DNA of 11,719 nt from Betaproteobacteria bacterium. GTDB taxonomy: Bacteria; Pseudomonadota; Gammaproteobacteria; Burkholderiales; Burkholderiaceae_C. The number at the start of each line of letters is the position of its first letter. The stretch's first letter is position 1. Shown one piece after another: positions 1-7,447 of this stretch. The stretch is taken from assembly GCA_009925955.1 (NCBI GenBank), contig RFPX01000023.1, positions 1 to 11,719 on the forward strand. The letters run 5' to 3'. A program made the translations under genes and the position numbers. The notes beneath the pieces were generated by a model. That model had not been told where the DNA came from. It was given only the letters and a program-made list of their open reading frames with translations, and did not search any database.

Positions 1-101
1 TCGCGGCCCACGATGAACTTCTGCAGGTTGCCACCCGACAGCGACTGTGCCAGCGAGTCCGGCCCACCGGTGCGCACGTCATACCGCTTGATCAGTCCCG
101 C
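1..101 (-). pseudogene. C-terminal part of the ABC ATPase in a shifted frame, cut by the left window edge
   Basis: Read leftwards from position 101, this frame is open to the window edge (33 codons). It encodes AGLIKRYDVRTGGPD, then a canonical ABC signature LSGGN followed by LQKFIVGR. In RbsA/YufO-type double ATPases this is exactly what follows the GWWINR segment that ends the upstream frame. It is therefore the continuation of the gene at 79-1236, displaced by one base (one extra or two missing, modulo 3). The joint lies between about 96 and 105. From memory of the family, the stretch between the GWxI motif and the LI motif is about seven residues shorter than usual, so a deletion of about 20 nt would explain both the shift and the gap. 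I cannot tell a real mutation from a sequencing or assembly error. Confidence 0.7.
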
Positions 102-1236
102 TTCGGTTGATCCACCAGCCGCGCTCAATGGGTTCGGATCGCGTCAACAGCGTGTTCAGCGCCAGGCTCATGCCGGGAACCGCACCCCGGCCCAGGCGTT
201 CTTCTGGCACGAAGTGCAGCCCCAATTGGCGGCGCTGCGCAGCCGAGGCGGTGCTGACGTCCGTGGACCCCAATGCGATGGTCCCAGGCGGGGCACGCCG
301 GTCCTCGCCGGACAAGCAAGCCAGCAGCTCACGCTGCCCATTGCCCGACACACCGGCCACGCCCAGAATCTCGCCCGCATGCAGCTGCAGGTTGATGTCC
401 TGCAGGTCGGTGCCAAAGGGGTCTGCGCGCGCCACGGACAGCCCGCGCACACTCAGCGCCACTGCGCCCGCGGCCTGCGGTCGGTGTTGTAACTGCGGTG
501 GGTCGCTGCCGATCATCAGGCGCGAAAGAGATGCCGAGCTTTCGACCCGGGGGTCGCAGGTGCCCGTCACACGCCCACCGCGCAAGACCGTACAGGCGGA
601 GCAAAGGGCGCGAATCTCATGCAGCTTGTGACTGATGTAGACGATGCTGCAACCCTGGGATGCCAAGCGCTGAAGCACCTCGAACAAGCGTTGCACCGCC
701 GCGGGCGTGAGCACCGAGGTGGGTTCATCCAGGATCAGCAGCTGCGGATCACCCAGCAGCGCTCGAATGATTTCCACGCGCTGGCGCTCCCCCACGCTCA
801 AGGTGTGGACCGGCCGTTGCGGATCCACTTCCAAGCCGTAGGCCGCCGCCTTCTCCGTGATCCGCTGCTCCACCTGCCCCAAGCTCAGGTCGGAGCCCAA
901 GCCCAGCCACACGTTTTCCGCCACGCTCAGTGTGTCGAAGAGGCTGAAGTGTTGGAACACCATGCTGATGCCCAGGGCTCGGGCCTGTTGCGGCCCCCGG
1001 ATGTCCACCGGCTGGCCGTTGAATCGCACCTCGCCCGCATCGGGGTGGACGGCACCGTAGATGATCTTCATCAGGGTGCTCTTGCCCGCACCGTTTTCGC
1101 CCAAGAGGGCGTGGATCTCCCCGGCTTGGACCGTCAGGTCAATCGCATCGTTGGCCACCACCGCCGGGTACCGCTTGGTGATGCCCCGCAGGGCAAGCCG
1201 CGGCACGGCACTGGGCGTTGCGGAGGTTGGAGCCAT
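79..1236 (-). CDS. Nucleoside/purine-type ABC importer, tandem ATP-binding protein (frame broken near the 3' end)
   Basis: Cytoplasmic ATPase of an importer in the BMP/nucleoside (YufO-like) and sugar (RbsA-like) class, with two ABC domains in one chain. The first domain is complete: Walker A GENGAGKST (residues 46-54), Q-loop region VFQHF (93-97), signature LSVGE (146-150), Walker B LLILDE (166-171) and H-loop His203. The second begins near 260, has the degenerate Walker A GVSGNGQRE (295-303) typical of the class, and the hallmark FVPEERLGR (342-350). The frame stops at residue 385; full-length relatives are about 500-520 residues, and the missing part continues in another frame at 1-101. 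Residues from about 379 on (SGTDQAV) are therefore probably out-of-frame. The start ATG follows guaD by 26 nt on the same strand, with no clear Shine-Dalgarno. The guaD neighbour points to purine nucleosides or bases as substrate (inference). Permease and binding-protein genes would be expected beyond the left edge. Confidence 0.88.
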   Translation of the reverse strand: MAPTSATPSAVPRLALRGITKRYPAVVANDAIDLTVQAGEIHALLGENGAGKSTLMKIIYGAVHPDAGEVRFNGQPVDIRGPQQARALGISMVFQHFSLFDTLSVAENVWLGLGSDLSLGQVEQRITEKAAAYGLEVDPQRPVHTLSVGERQRVEIIRALLGDPQLLILDEPTSVLTPAAVQRLFEVLQRLASQGCSIVYISHKLHEIRALCSACTVLRGGRVTGTCDPRVESSASLSRLMIGSDPPQLQHRPQAAGAVALSVRGLSVARADPFGTDLQDINLQLHAGEILGVAGVSGNGQRELLACLSGEDRRAPPGTIALGSTDVSTASAAQRRQLGLHFVPEERLGRGAVPGMSLALNTLLTRSEPIERGWWINRSGTDQAV

Positions 1237-1262
1237 GGCGGGCTATGGTAGTTCAGCCGGAT

Positions 1263-2558
1263 TCAAGCGGTTGCGGCTTGCGCCCGGCCCGCCACCACCA
1301 CGGAGCGCAGCAGCCGCTCATCGCCCAGCATGAACCAGGCAAAGAGCCGCTCATGCAGGTCGCGGGACAAGGACAGGCGGTGTTCGACAACCGGATCCTG
1401 CGCCCAGTCCCACACGGCCACATCCGCGGTGCAACCAGGCTCCAAACGCCCGATCTCGTGATCCAGGCACAAGGCCTGCGCGGCGCCCAGGGTCACCGAA
1501 TGCAGCGCCGTCCACGCGGTCAACCGCTCACCCAGCAGGGCTTGAACCTGGTAGGCCGCTGCCAGGTTGCGCAGCAGGTTCAGGCTGGTGCCGCCCCCGA
1601 CGTCGCTGGCGGTGCACACCCGAACACCGGCAGCCTGCGCCTGGCGCCAGTGGAACAGGCCGCTGCCGAGAAACAGGTTCGATGTGGGGCTGTGGGCCAG
1701 GGTGGCCCCTTCGTCTTGCAGCCGCGCCCGGTCTTGATCGTCGAGCCAAATGCCATGGGCCAAGACGGTGCGGCGGTGCAGCAGGCCGCGGCTGTCGTAG
1801 ACGTCGAGGTAGCTTCGAGCCTCGGGGAACAATTCGCCGACCCAACGCACTTCGGCCTGGGTCTCGGCCACATGGCTTTGCAGGTAAAGCCCCTGGTCTT
1901 CGCGCAGCAGGCGTGCAGCCATGTCCAACTGTGCAGGGGTGGAGGTGGGCGCAAAGCGCGGGGTCACCGCATAGGCCAGACGGCCTGTACCGTGCCACCG
2001 CGCGATCAGCCGTCGGCAGGCCTGTTCCGCGCCCAGCACATCGTCCTGCAGTTCTGGCGGTACGTGGCGGTCCATCAGCACCTTGCCCGTGATCAGCCGC
2101 ATCCCGGCGGCATGCGCAGCCGCGAACAAGGCCTCCGTGGCCGATTCATGGACCGTCGAGAAGGCCATGGCCGCCGTGGTCCCGTGGCGAAGGAGGGCCT
2201 GCACGAAGCGCTGCGCCCCATCCTGTGCCGTTTGTGGATCGGCAAAGCGTGCCTCGGCTGGGAACGTGTGGTGGTTCAGCCAATCGAGCAGCTCGGTGCC
2301 ATAGCTGGCCAGCACATCGAGCTGGGGGGCGTGCACATGCGTGTCGATGAAGCCGGGCAACACCAGGCGCCCGGCGTGATCGACACGGCGCCATTCGGGC
2401 CCCGGAGGCTGCGCTTGCACCGCTTCGATGCGCTGGCCTCGCACCAACAGCCAATGGTCGGGCCGCCAACGCACCTGGGATGGCTTCAACTGACCCCAAG
2501 CCGGCTCGCCGGTAAAGTCCAGGAGGTCGCCACGCAGGGCCCAGGTGTCGTCTGCCAT
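1263..2558 (-). CDS. guaD: Guanine deaminase
   Basis: Amidohydrolase-superfamily enzyme that hydrolyses guanine to xanthine and ammonia in the cytoplasm, feeding xanthine dehydrogenase encoded divergently. With the start chosen the protein has 431 residues, close to the usual length of about 440. Visible zinc ligands are His74 and His76 in PGFIDTHVHAPQ, His229, His268 (LAHG) and Asp319 (TASDVGGGTS), with the proton-shuttle Glu232 in SHVAE. Their spacing matches that of human guanine deaminase. The segments SPTSNLFLGSG (290-300) and NLLRNLAAAYQVQAL (327-341) are GuaD-specific and separate it from other chlorohydrolase-like proteins. The frame is open up to 2714, but that start would overlap xdhA heavily on the other strand. 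ATG 2558 (MADDTWALRGDLLDFTG) fits the family N-terminus. No strong Shine-Dalgarno precedes it. It is the first gene of a leftward operon with the ABC ATPase. Confidence 0.95.
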   Translation of the reverse strand: MADDTWALRGDLLDFTGEPAWGQLKPSQVRWRPDHWLLVRGQRIEAVQAQPPGPEWRRVDHAGRLVLPGFIDTHVHAPQLDVLASYGTELLDWLNHHTFPAEARFADPQTAQDGAQRFVQALLRHGTTAAMAFSTVHESATEALFAAAHAAGMRLITGKVLMDRHVPPELQDDVLGAEQACRRLIARWHGTGRLAYAVTPRFAPTSTPAQLDMAARLLREDQGLYLQSHVAETQAEVRWVGELFPEARSYLDVYDSRGLLHRRTVLAHGIWLDDQDRARLQDEGATLAHSPTSNLFLGSGLFHWRQAQAAGVRVCTASDVGGGTSLNLLRNLAAAYQVQALLGERLTAWTALHSVTLGAAQALCLDHEIGRLEPGCTADVAVWDWAQDPVVEHRLSLSRDLHERLFAWFMLGDERLLRSVVVAGRAQAATA

Positions 2559-2586
2559 CTTGGTGTAGGAATCGGCCGGAAGGATA

Positions 2587-2622
2587 GCGCACCTGCCGGG
2601 GCCCACATGCGGCCAGGTGCGC
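2587..2622. repeat. Perfect 9-bp inverted repeat between guaD and xdhA
   Basis: The left arm GCGCACCTG (2587-2595) and the right arm CAGGTGCGC (2614-2622) are exact reverse complements, separated by 18 nt. The spacing (27 bp between arm centres, about two and a half helical turns) could suit a dimeric or tetrameric repressor controlling both directions. Alternatively, in RNA, it could form a GC-rich stem that hides the xdhA Shine-Dalgarno, which lies in the right arm. The function is inferred from position and symmetry only. Confidence 0.5.
2615..2619 (+). promoter_or_regulatory. Shine-Dalgarno of xdhA (AGGTG), inside the inverted repeat
   Basis: AGGTG lies 7 nt before ATG 2627 and is the reason for preferring that start over the in-frame ATG at 2645, which has no purine-rich sequence upstream. 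It falls wholly within the right arm of the 9-bp inverted repeat, so it could be masked by a stem in the mRNA. Confidence 0.45.
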
Positions 2623-2626
2623 CCGA

Positions 2627-4171
2627 ATGCGCTACCGTACGCATATGGACGCTGCAACACGACCCATTCGGTTTCTGCACCAGTCGCGCGTGGTGGAGGT
2701 GACGGGGCTGCCACCCACCACCACGGTGCTGACCTGGTTGCGCGAGCATGCCGGGTGCACCGGCACCAAGGAAGGCTGCAACGAAGGCGACTGTGGCGCC
2801 TGCACGGTGGCCGTGGCCGAACGGCAGGCCGATGGTCAGGTGCTGCTGCGAAACCTCAACGCCTGCCTCTTGTATCTGCCCGCCTTGGACGGCAAAGCTT
2901 TGTTCACGGTGGAAGACCTGGCATCCGGCCCACGGGGACCGTTGCACCCCGTGCAACAGGCGTTGGTGGACCACCACGGCAGCCAATGCGGCTTTTGCAC
3001 TCCCGGCTTTGTGATGACGATGTGGACCCAGTGGGAACAGGCCCACTGCAGCGGCCAGATACCCAGCCGCCAAGCATGGGCCGATGCACTGGCTGGCAAC
3101 CTGTGCCGCTGCACCGGCTACCGGCCCATCTTGGACGCTGCGCAGGCCTGCGTCCAACACACGGCCCCCGAGCACGCACTGGACCGGCAGGCCTTGGGCC
3201 AAGCCCTTTTGTCTGTCCAGCCCACGCCAACACAGCCGTGCCTGGACTACAGCGCCCAAGACACGGCCTGTGGTGAGCCGCGTCGCTTGACGGCCCCCAC
3301 CAGCAGCGACGAACTGGCCGCGGTGCTGCAGGCCCATCCACACGCCCGTGTACTGGGCGGCGCCACCGACATCGCACTGTGGACGAACAAGGCCCACCGG
3401 GATGTGGGCCATCTGGTGTACACCGGGGCAGCGGCGGATCTCAACCGGGCCTACGACGAGGCCGGATGGATCCGCATCGGCGCGTCCACCAGCCTGGAAA
3501 CCGCCTGGGCCCACCTCGCGCGCCATTGGCCGACGCTGGATGACGTGTGGCGGCGCTTCGCCTCACCACCCGTGCGCCACGCCGGCACGATGGCCGGTAA
3601 CGTGGCCAACGGCTCACCCATTGGGGATGGGGCGCCAGTGTTGATGGCCCTGGGCGCTCGGCTGGTGCTGCGCCAAGGCCCGCGGCGGCGCACCGTTCCC
3701 CTGGAAAACTTCTACCTGGGCTATCAGCGCAAGGACCTGCAGGCCGGGGAGTTCATCGAATGGATCGAGCTTCCCTTGCCCGAAGCGGGTCAACACCTTC
3801 GGGCCTGGAAGGTCTCCAAGCGATACGACAGTGATATCTCAGCGCTGTGCGGTGCCTTTGAACTGCGGTTTGATGGGCAGTCGCCCAGTAGCCGAGTGCT
3901 GCGGGCCGTGCGGATCGCCTTTGGCGGGCTGGCGGCCACGGTGCAGCGAGCGCAAGCCGCTGAACGGGCCCTCTTGGCCACGGGCTGGAACCCGGCCGGT
4001 GTGCAGGCTGCACAAGCCGCCTTGCATCAGGACTTCAAACCCTTGAGCGACTTGCGCGCCAGCGCCGGGTACCGGCTGGAAGCCGCCCAGGCCCTGGTAC
4101 AGCGGCTGTGGTGGTCGGTGGAGCAACCGGCAGGCTTGGAGCAGGCCAACGCATGGGAGGTGTGGCGATGA
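2627..4171 (+). CDS. xdhA: Xanthine dehydrogenase, small subunit (2Fe-2S and FAD)
   Basis: Electron-transfer subunit of xanthine dehydrogenase, carrying two [2Fe-2S] clusters and FAD and passing electrons from the molybdenum site in XdhB to NAD+. There are 514 residues from ATG 2627. The plant-type ferredoxin domain has Cys51, Cys56, Cys59 (GCNEGDCGAC) and Cys80. The second cluster domain has Cys121, Cys124 (CGFC), Cys160 and Cys162 (NLCRCTGYRP). The FAD-binding domain starts near residue 225, with LGGATDIALW (243-252), VRHAGTMAGNVANGSPIGD (316-334) and a C-terminal CO-dehydrogenase-flavoprotein-like domain from about 390. An alternative start at 2645 (MDAATRPIRF) fits homologue N-termini equally well, but lacks a Shine-Dalgarno. 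The gene overlaps xdhB by 4 nt. It is the first gene of the rightward operon xdhABC. Confidence 0.95.
   Translation: MRYRTHMDAATRPIRFLHQSRVVEVTGLPPTTTVLTWLREHAGCTGTKEGCNEGDCGACTVAVAERQADGQVLLRNLNACLLYLPALDGKALFTVEDLASGPRGPLHPVQQALVDHHGSQCGFCTPGFVMTMWTQWEQAHCSGQIPSRQAWADALAGNLCRCTGYRPILDAAQACVQHTAPEHALDRQALGQALLSVQPTPTQPCLDYSAQDTACGEPRRLTAPTSSDELAAVLQAHPHARVLGGATDIALWTNKAHRDVGHLVYTGAAADLNRAYDEAGWIRIGASTSLETAWAHLARHWPTLDDVWRRFASPPVRHAGTMAGNVANGSPIGDGAPVLMALGARLVLRQGPRRRTVPLENFYLGYQRKDLQAGEFIEWIELPLPEAGQHLRAWKVSKRYDSDISALCGAFELRFDGQSPSSRVLRAVRIAFGGLAATVQRAQAAERALLATGWNPAGVQAAQAALHQDFKPLSDLRASAGYRLEAAQALVQRLWWSVEQPAGLEQANAWEVWR
4155..4160 (+). promoter_or_regulatory. Shine-Dalgarno of xdhB (GGGAGG)
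   Basis: GGGAGG lies 7 nt before ATG 4168, within the last codons of xdhA. It decides the xdhB start: the reading frame is open further upstream (ATG 4108 and 4153), but those positions lack this spacing and would lengthen the overlap. Confidence 0.8.
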
Positions 4172-6498
4172 CCGCGCCAGTGGGCCGCGCCCTGCCCCAC
4201 GAGTCGGCACGCCTGCACGTGACCGGGCAGGCACGATACGTGGACGATTTGCCAGAAGCAGCAGGGACGCTGCATGCGGCCCTGGGGTGGTCGCCCGTGG
4301 CCCATGGCCGGCTCATCAGCATCGACCGTGAACGCCTGCTGGCCCAACCGGGTGTGGTGGCGGTCCTCACGGCCGATGACATCCCCGGTGCCAACCAATG
4401 CGGCCCCATCGTGGCGGATGACCCCATCCTGGCCGATGGAACGGTGCACTACCTGGGCCAACCGGTGTTCGCTGTTGTCGCGCGCGAGCGTCGCTTGGCC
4501 CTGCGTGCGGCCGCCCTGGCCTCAGAGGTGGTGACCATTGAACCCCTGCCTGCGGTGCTGACGGCGCGCCAGGCCTATGGGCGTGGCGAGTCCGTGGTGC
4601 CGCCGATGTCCATGCGCCGAGGCGATGCGGACGCGGCCATCGCGGCGGCACCACACCGCATGTCGGGCACCCAGGTGATCGGCGGGCAGGAGCAGTTCTA
4701 CCTCGAGGGTCAGATCAGCTACGCCCTGCCCCTAGAGGACCAGGGCCTCAAGCTGCACTGTTCTACCCAACACCCCAGCGAAATGCAGCACCTGGTGGCC
4801 CATGCCTTGGGTCTGGGGTCCCACCACGTGCAGGTGGAGTGCCGGCGCATGGGCGGCGGCTTTGGTGGCAAGGAATCCCAGTCGGCCCTGTTTGCCTGCG
4901 TGGCGGCCATCGCGGCGCAAGCCTTGGGCAAACCCGTGAAGCTGCGCGTTGACCGTGACGACGACTTCATGATCACCGGGCGCCGCCATCCCTTCGAAGT
5001 CGATTGGGAGGTGGGGTTTGACCATGAGGGCCGCATCAGCGGCGCTCGGGCGCTGTTCATTTCCAACGCGGGCCACTCGGCCGACCTTTCCGCACCGGTG
5101 ATGACGCGGGCCTTGTGCCACTTTGACAACGCCTACTTCTTGCCCGCCGTAGACCTGCAAGGGTTCTGCGCGCGCACCAATACCCAGAGCAACACGGCCT
5201 TCCGGGGGTTCGGTGGTCCTCAAGGGGCCTTGGTAATCGAAGCCATCCTCGATGCTGTGGCCCGTGTGCTGGGCCTGGACCCGCTGCAGGTTCGCCGTGT
5301 GAACCTCTATGACCGTCTGCCGCGGGGTTTGCGAAGCACGACCCCCTACGGACAGGAGGTGGAAGACAACATCCTGCACGAGCTGATTGACGATCTGGCA
5401 CGGTCCAGCGACTACGAGCAGCGGCGGGCCGACATCGCCGCCTATAACGCCCGCAGTCCCGTGCTCAAGCGGGGCTTGGCGTTGACACCGGTGAAGTTCG
5501 GCATCTCCTTCAACCTGGCACACCTCAACCAGGCCGGAGCGCTGGTGCACGTGTACACCGACGGAACCGTCCTGGTGAACCACGGGGGCACCGAGATGGG
5601 CCAGGGCCTGAACACGAAGGTGGCCCAGGTGGTGGCGCAGGAGTTGGGCGTGGCGCTTGGCCGGGTGCGCGTCACCGCAACCGACACGCACAAGGTCGCC
5701 AACACCTCCGCCACGGCCGCCTCCACCGGCAGCGACCTCAATGGGAAAGCCGCCCAGGATGCGGCCCGAACCGTGGCCCAGCGGCTGGTCGCCCATTGGG
5801 CCCAACAGGAAGGCGTGGACCCGGCCCAGGTTCGACTGGCCGATGACGCGCTGGTGATGGGGTCCAAGCGCGTGCCTTTTGAAGAGGCCGTGGCCAGCGC
5901 CTATGTGGCGCGCGTGCAGCTGTGGAGCGATGGCTTCTACGCCACGCCGGGCCTGCACTGGGACCGCAACAGCATGACGGGCCGTCCCTTCCACTACTTT
6001 GCCTATGGCGCTGCGGTCAGTGAGGTGCTGCTGGACACCCTCACCGGTGAGTCTCGCGTGGTGGGTGTGGACATCCTTCACGACGTCGGGGCATCGCTCA
6101 ACCCGGCTCTGGACATCGGCCAGATTGAAGGCGGCTATGTCCAGGGCATGGGTTGGATGACGATGGAGGAGCTGTGGTGGCATCCTCAAAGTGGGCGCCT
6201 GATGACCCACGCCCCCAGCACCTACAAGATTCCCTGCGCCAACGACACACCGCCGCGATGGCAGGTACGCCTCTTCGGGCAAGCCAATCCAGCCGACTCC
6301 ATCCACCGCAGCAAGGCCGTTGGTGAACCCCCCCTGCTGCTGTCCTTTTCCGTGTTGATGGCCCTGCGCGACGCACTGGCGTCCTGCGTGAACGCCCCCG
6401 AAGCGGCGGCCCAGTTGAGCCTGCCGGTGCCGGCCACACCCGAAAACACCCTGCGCGCGCTGCAGCGGCTGCGCCAGGCGGCATCGGCCGCGCCGTGA
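4168..6498 (+). CDS. xdhB: Xanthine dehydrogenase, large subunit (molybdenum cofactor)
   Basis: Catalytic subunit that hydroxylates hypoxanthine and xanthine to urate at a molybdopterin centre; it works as an XdhAB heterotetramer. It has 776 residues, matching the usual length of about 780 for the bacterial two-subunit form. Active-site residues line up with bovine XOR and Rhodobacter capsulatus XdhB: Glu236 in GGGFGGKES (bovine Glu802), Arg314 in TRALCHFD (Arg880), Phe348 in NTAFRGFGG (Phe914), Phe444 in KFGISF (Phe1009) and the base Glu720 in KAVGEPP (Glu1261). Gln201 in STQHP and the GTEMGQGLNTK motif (474-484) bind the pyranopterin. The conserved Glu/Arg pair supports true purine specificity over aldehyde oxidase or CO dehydrogenase. 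The start ATG 4168 overlaps the xdhA stop as ATGA. Confidence 0.97.
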   Translation: MTAPVGRALPHESARLHVTGQARYVDDLPEAAGTLHAALGWSPVAHGRLISIDRERLLAQPGVVAVLTADDIPGANQCGPIVADDPILADGTVHYLGQPVFAVVARERRLALRAAALASEVVTIEPLPAVLTARQAYGRGESVVPPMSMRRGDADAAIAAAPHRMSGTQVIGGQEQFYLEGQISYALPLEDQGLKLHCSTQHPSEMQHLVAHALGLGSHHVQVECRRMGGGFGGKESQSALFACVAAIAAQALGKPVKLRVDRDDDFMITGRRHPFEVDWEVGFDHEGRISGARALFISNAGHSADLSAPVMTRALCHFDNAYFLPAVDLQGFCARTNTQSNTAFRGFGGPQGALVIEAILDAVARVLGLDPLQVRRVNLYDRLPRGLRSTTPYGQEVEDNILHELIDDLARSSDYEQRRADIAAYNARSPVLKRGLALTPVKFGISFNLAHLNQAGALVHVYTDGTVLVNHGGTEMGQGLNTKVAQVVAQELGVALGRVRVTATDTHKVANTSATAASTGSDLNGKAAQDAARTVAQRLVAHWAQQEGVDPAQVRLADDALVMGSKRVPFEEAVASAYVARVQLWSDGFYATPGLHWDRNSMTGRPFHYFAYGAAVSEVLLDTLTGESRVVGVDILHDVGASLNPALDIGQIEGGYVQGMGWMTMEELWWHPQSGRLMTHAPSTYKIPCANDTPPRWQVRLFGQANPADSIHRSKAVGEPPLLLSFSVLMALRDALASCVNAPEAAAQLSLPVPATPENTLRALQRLRQAASAAP

Positions 6499-7307
6499 AC
6501 GCCGCTGCGCTCAAGCAACGGGCCAGCCAGTGGCTGGCGCAGGGCCGCAGCGCCGTGTTGGTTGAACTGCGTGGCGTCAAGGGCTCAGCGCCGCGGGATG
6601 CGGGTACCCGAATGGTGGTGACCGCCGAGACCTGCTGGGGCACCATCGGTGGCGGTCACCTGGAGTGGATGGCCCAAGCCACGGCAAGGCAGTTGCTGTC
6701 CGGAACGGCCGCTTGGCCCTCGCCACAGCGCCTGGCCCTGGGACCGACACTGGGACAGTGCTGCGGCGGCTCGGTGGAGCTCCGGTATGAGCCCTTGAGC
6801 CCCGACAGCCTGGCTGCCTGGGCGCTACCGGCCCCGCGCTTTCACTTGTGCCTCTATGGTGCGGGGCATGTGGGGCAAGCTCTGGTGAGCCTGCTGCGCG
6901 GCGTGGATGTGACGATCGACTGGCTCGACACACGCGAAGAGGCCTTCGCCGGCTTGCCCAGCGAAGGCCACGCCGGGCTGCGGTGGTGGGTCTCGGACGA
7001 TCTTTCAGCCGACGCGGGCCGGGCGCCCTCGGCCGCGCACCACCTGGTGATGACCCACAGCCACAGCCTGGACTTCGACATCGTGTTGCGCCTGCTCAAG
7101 CGACACGACACGGGACTGGTGGGCCTGATCGGCTCCGAGACCAAGCGCCGGCACTTCGAAGGTCGCCTCTCGGATCGTGGGCTTGCTGCCGATCGGATTG
7201 CCGAATTGGTGTGCCCCATCGGTGATCCGCGCATCCAGGGCAAAGAGCCCGCGGTGGTCGCCGTTTCCGTGGCGGCCCAGCTGCTGAGCCTGCCGGTGCG
7301 CTCCTGA
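6495..7307 (+). CDS. xdhC: Xanthine dehydrogenase accessory protein (Moco sulfuration/insertion)
   Basis: XdhC chaperone that binds the molybdenum cofactor, presents it for sulfuration and inserts it into XdhB. There are 270 residues from a GTG start that overlaps the xdhB stop as GTGA; no strong Shine-Dalgarno is present, so translation is probably coupled. The N-terminal XdhC/CoxI domain has GSAPR (30-34), IGGGHLE (51-57) and LGQCCGG (86-92), whose cysteines are the expected cofactor contacts. A Rossmann-type domain follows, with LYGAGHVGQAL (110-120), a MTHSHSLDFDI segment (166-176), GLIGSETKRRHF (199-210) and CPIGDPRIQGKEPAVVAVSVA near the end. Both XdhC domains are therefore complete. 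It is the last gene of xdhABC in this window; the next gene on the strand is a porin after 189 nt. Confidence 0.95.
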   Translation: MNAAALKQRASQWLAQGRSAVLVELRGVKGSAPRDAGTRMVVTAETCWGTIGGGHLEWMAQATARQLLSGTAAWPSPQRLALGPTLGQCCGGSVELRYEPLSPDSLAAWALPAPRFHLCLYGAGHVGQALVSLLRGVDVTIDWLDTREEAFAGLPSEGHAGLRWWVSDDLSADAGRAPSAAHHLVMTHSHSLDFDIVLRLLKRHDTGLVGLIGSETKRRHFEGRLSDRGLAADRIAELVCPIGDPRIQGKEPAVVAVSVAAQLLSLPVRS

Positions 7308-7314
7308 GGCCTTC

Positions 7315-7356
7315 GCCGGGGTCTTTCCGCCCCTTCCCCCGGCACCGATTCGGTGC
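7315..7356 (+). terminator. Two overlapping hairpins after xdhC, possible weak terminator
   Basis: Immediately after the xdhC stop lies an inverted repeat GCCGGGG (7315-7321) / CCCCGGC (7337-7343) with a 15-nt loop. A second, compact one follows: GCACCG (7342-7347) / CGGTGC (7351-7356) with loop ATT. The two share two bases, so they compete. Neither is followed by a T-run, so this is not a classic rho-independent terminator. It may be a pause, an mRNA 3'-end stabiliser or nothing. The rest of the 7308-7496 gap shows only the porin leader. Confidence 0.3.
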
Positions 7357-7447
7357 ATGCCCCCACCCATGTGGCGCGCCCCCAACAATTCGCGACCGCT
7401 CGGGCCTGAACCCACGAATTTGTCTGTCCTGTGACGGGTGGCCTACC

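Larger units (their letters stand above)
2559..2626. promoter_or_regulatory. Divergent guaD / xdhA control region
   Basis: These 68 bases separate the start codons of guaD (leftward) and xdhA (rightward), so both promoters must lie here or inside the opposing genes. The region holds a perfect 9-bp inverted repeat (listed separately). Possible minus-strand -10 for guaD: TATCCT, at 2586-2581, with no good -35. Possible plus-strand pair for xdhA: TTGGTG (2560-2565), 17-nt spacer, then GATAGC (2583-2588), only three matches in each hexamer. The boxes are weak and the overlap of the two transcription units is inferred from gene layout. No regulator gene and no purine-riboswitch-like structure is visible here. 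Confidence 0.5.

Noticed and set aside
2559..2626. Purine riboswitch before guaD or xdhA
   Set aside because: The leader is too short and shows no three-way junction or conserved purine-aptamer loops; only the simple inverted repeat is present.
1218..2702. Long open frame (494 codons) on the plus strand opposite guaD
   Set aside because: It mirrors guaD, has no recognisable domain and is rich in Gln/Arg/Gly as expected from reading GC-rich codons backwards; the opposite strand has a full guanine deaminase.
2559..2714. Extended N-terminus of guaD starting at 2714
   Set aside because: It would add 52 residues overlapping xdhA on the other strand, without family similarity; ATG 2558 gives the normal length.
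4108..4167. Upstream starts for xdhB at 4108 or 4153
   Set aside because: The GGGAGG site and the ATGA overlap both point to 4168, which gives the usual length of 776 residues.
4732..6306. Long open frame (524 codons) on the minus strand opposite xdhB
   Set aside because: Antisense shadow of a complete xdhB; no motif, low-complexity His/Gly/Val composition.
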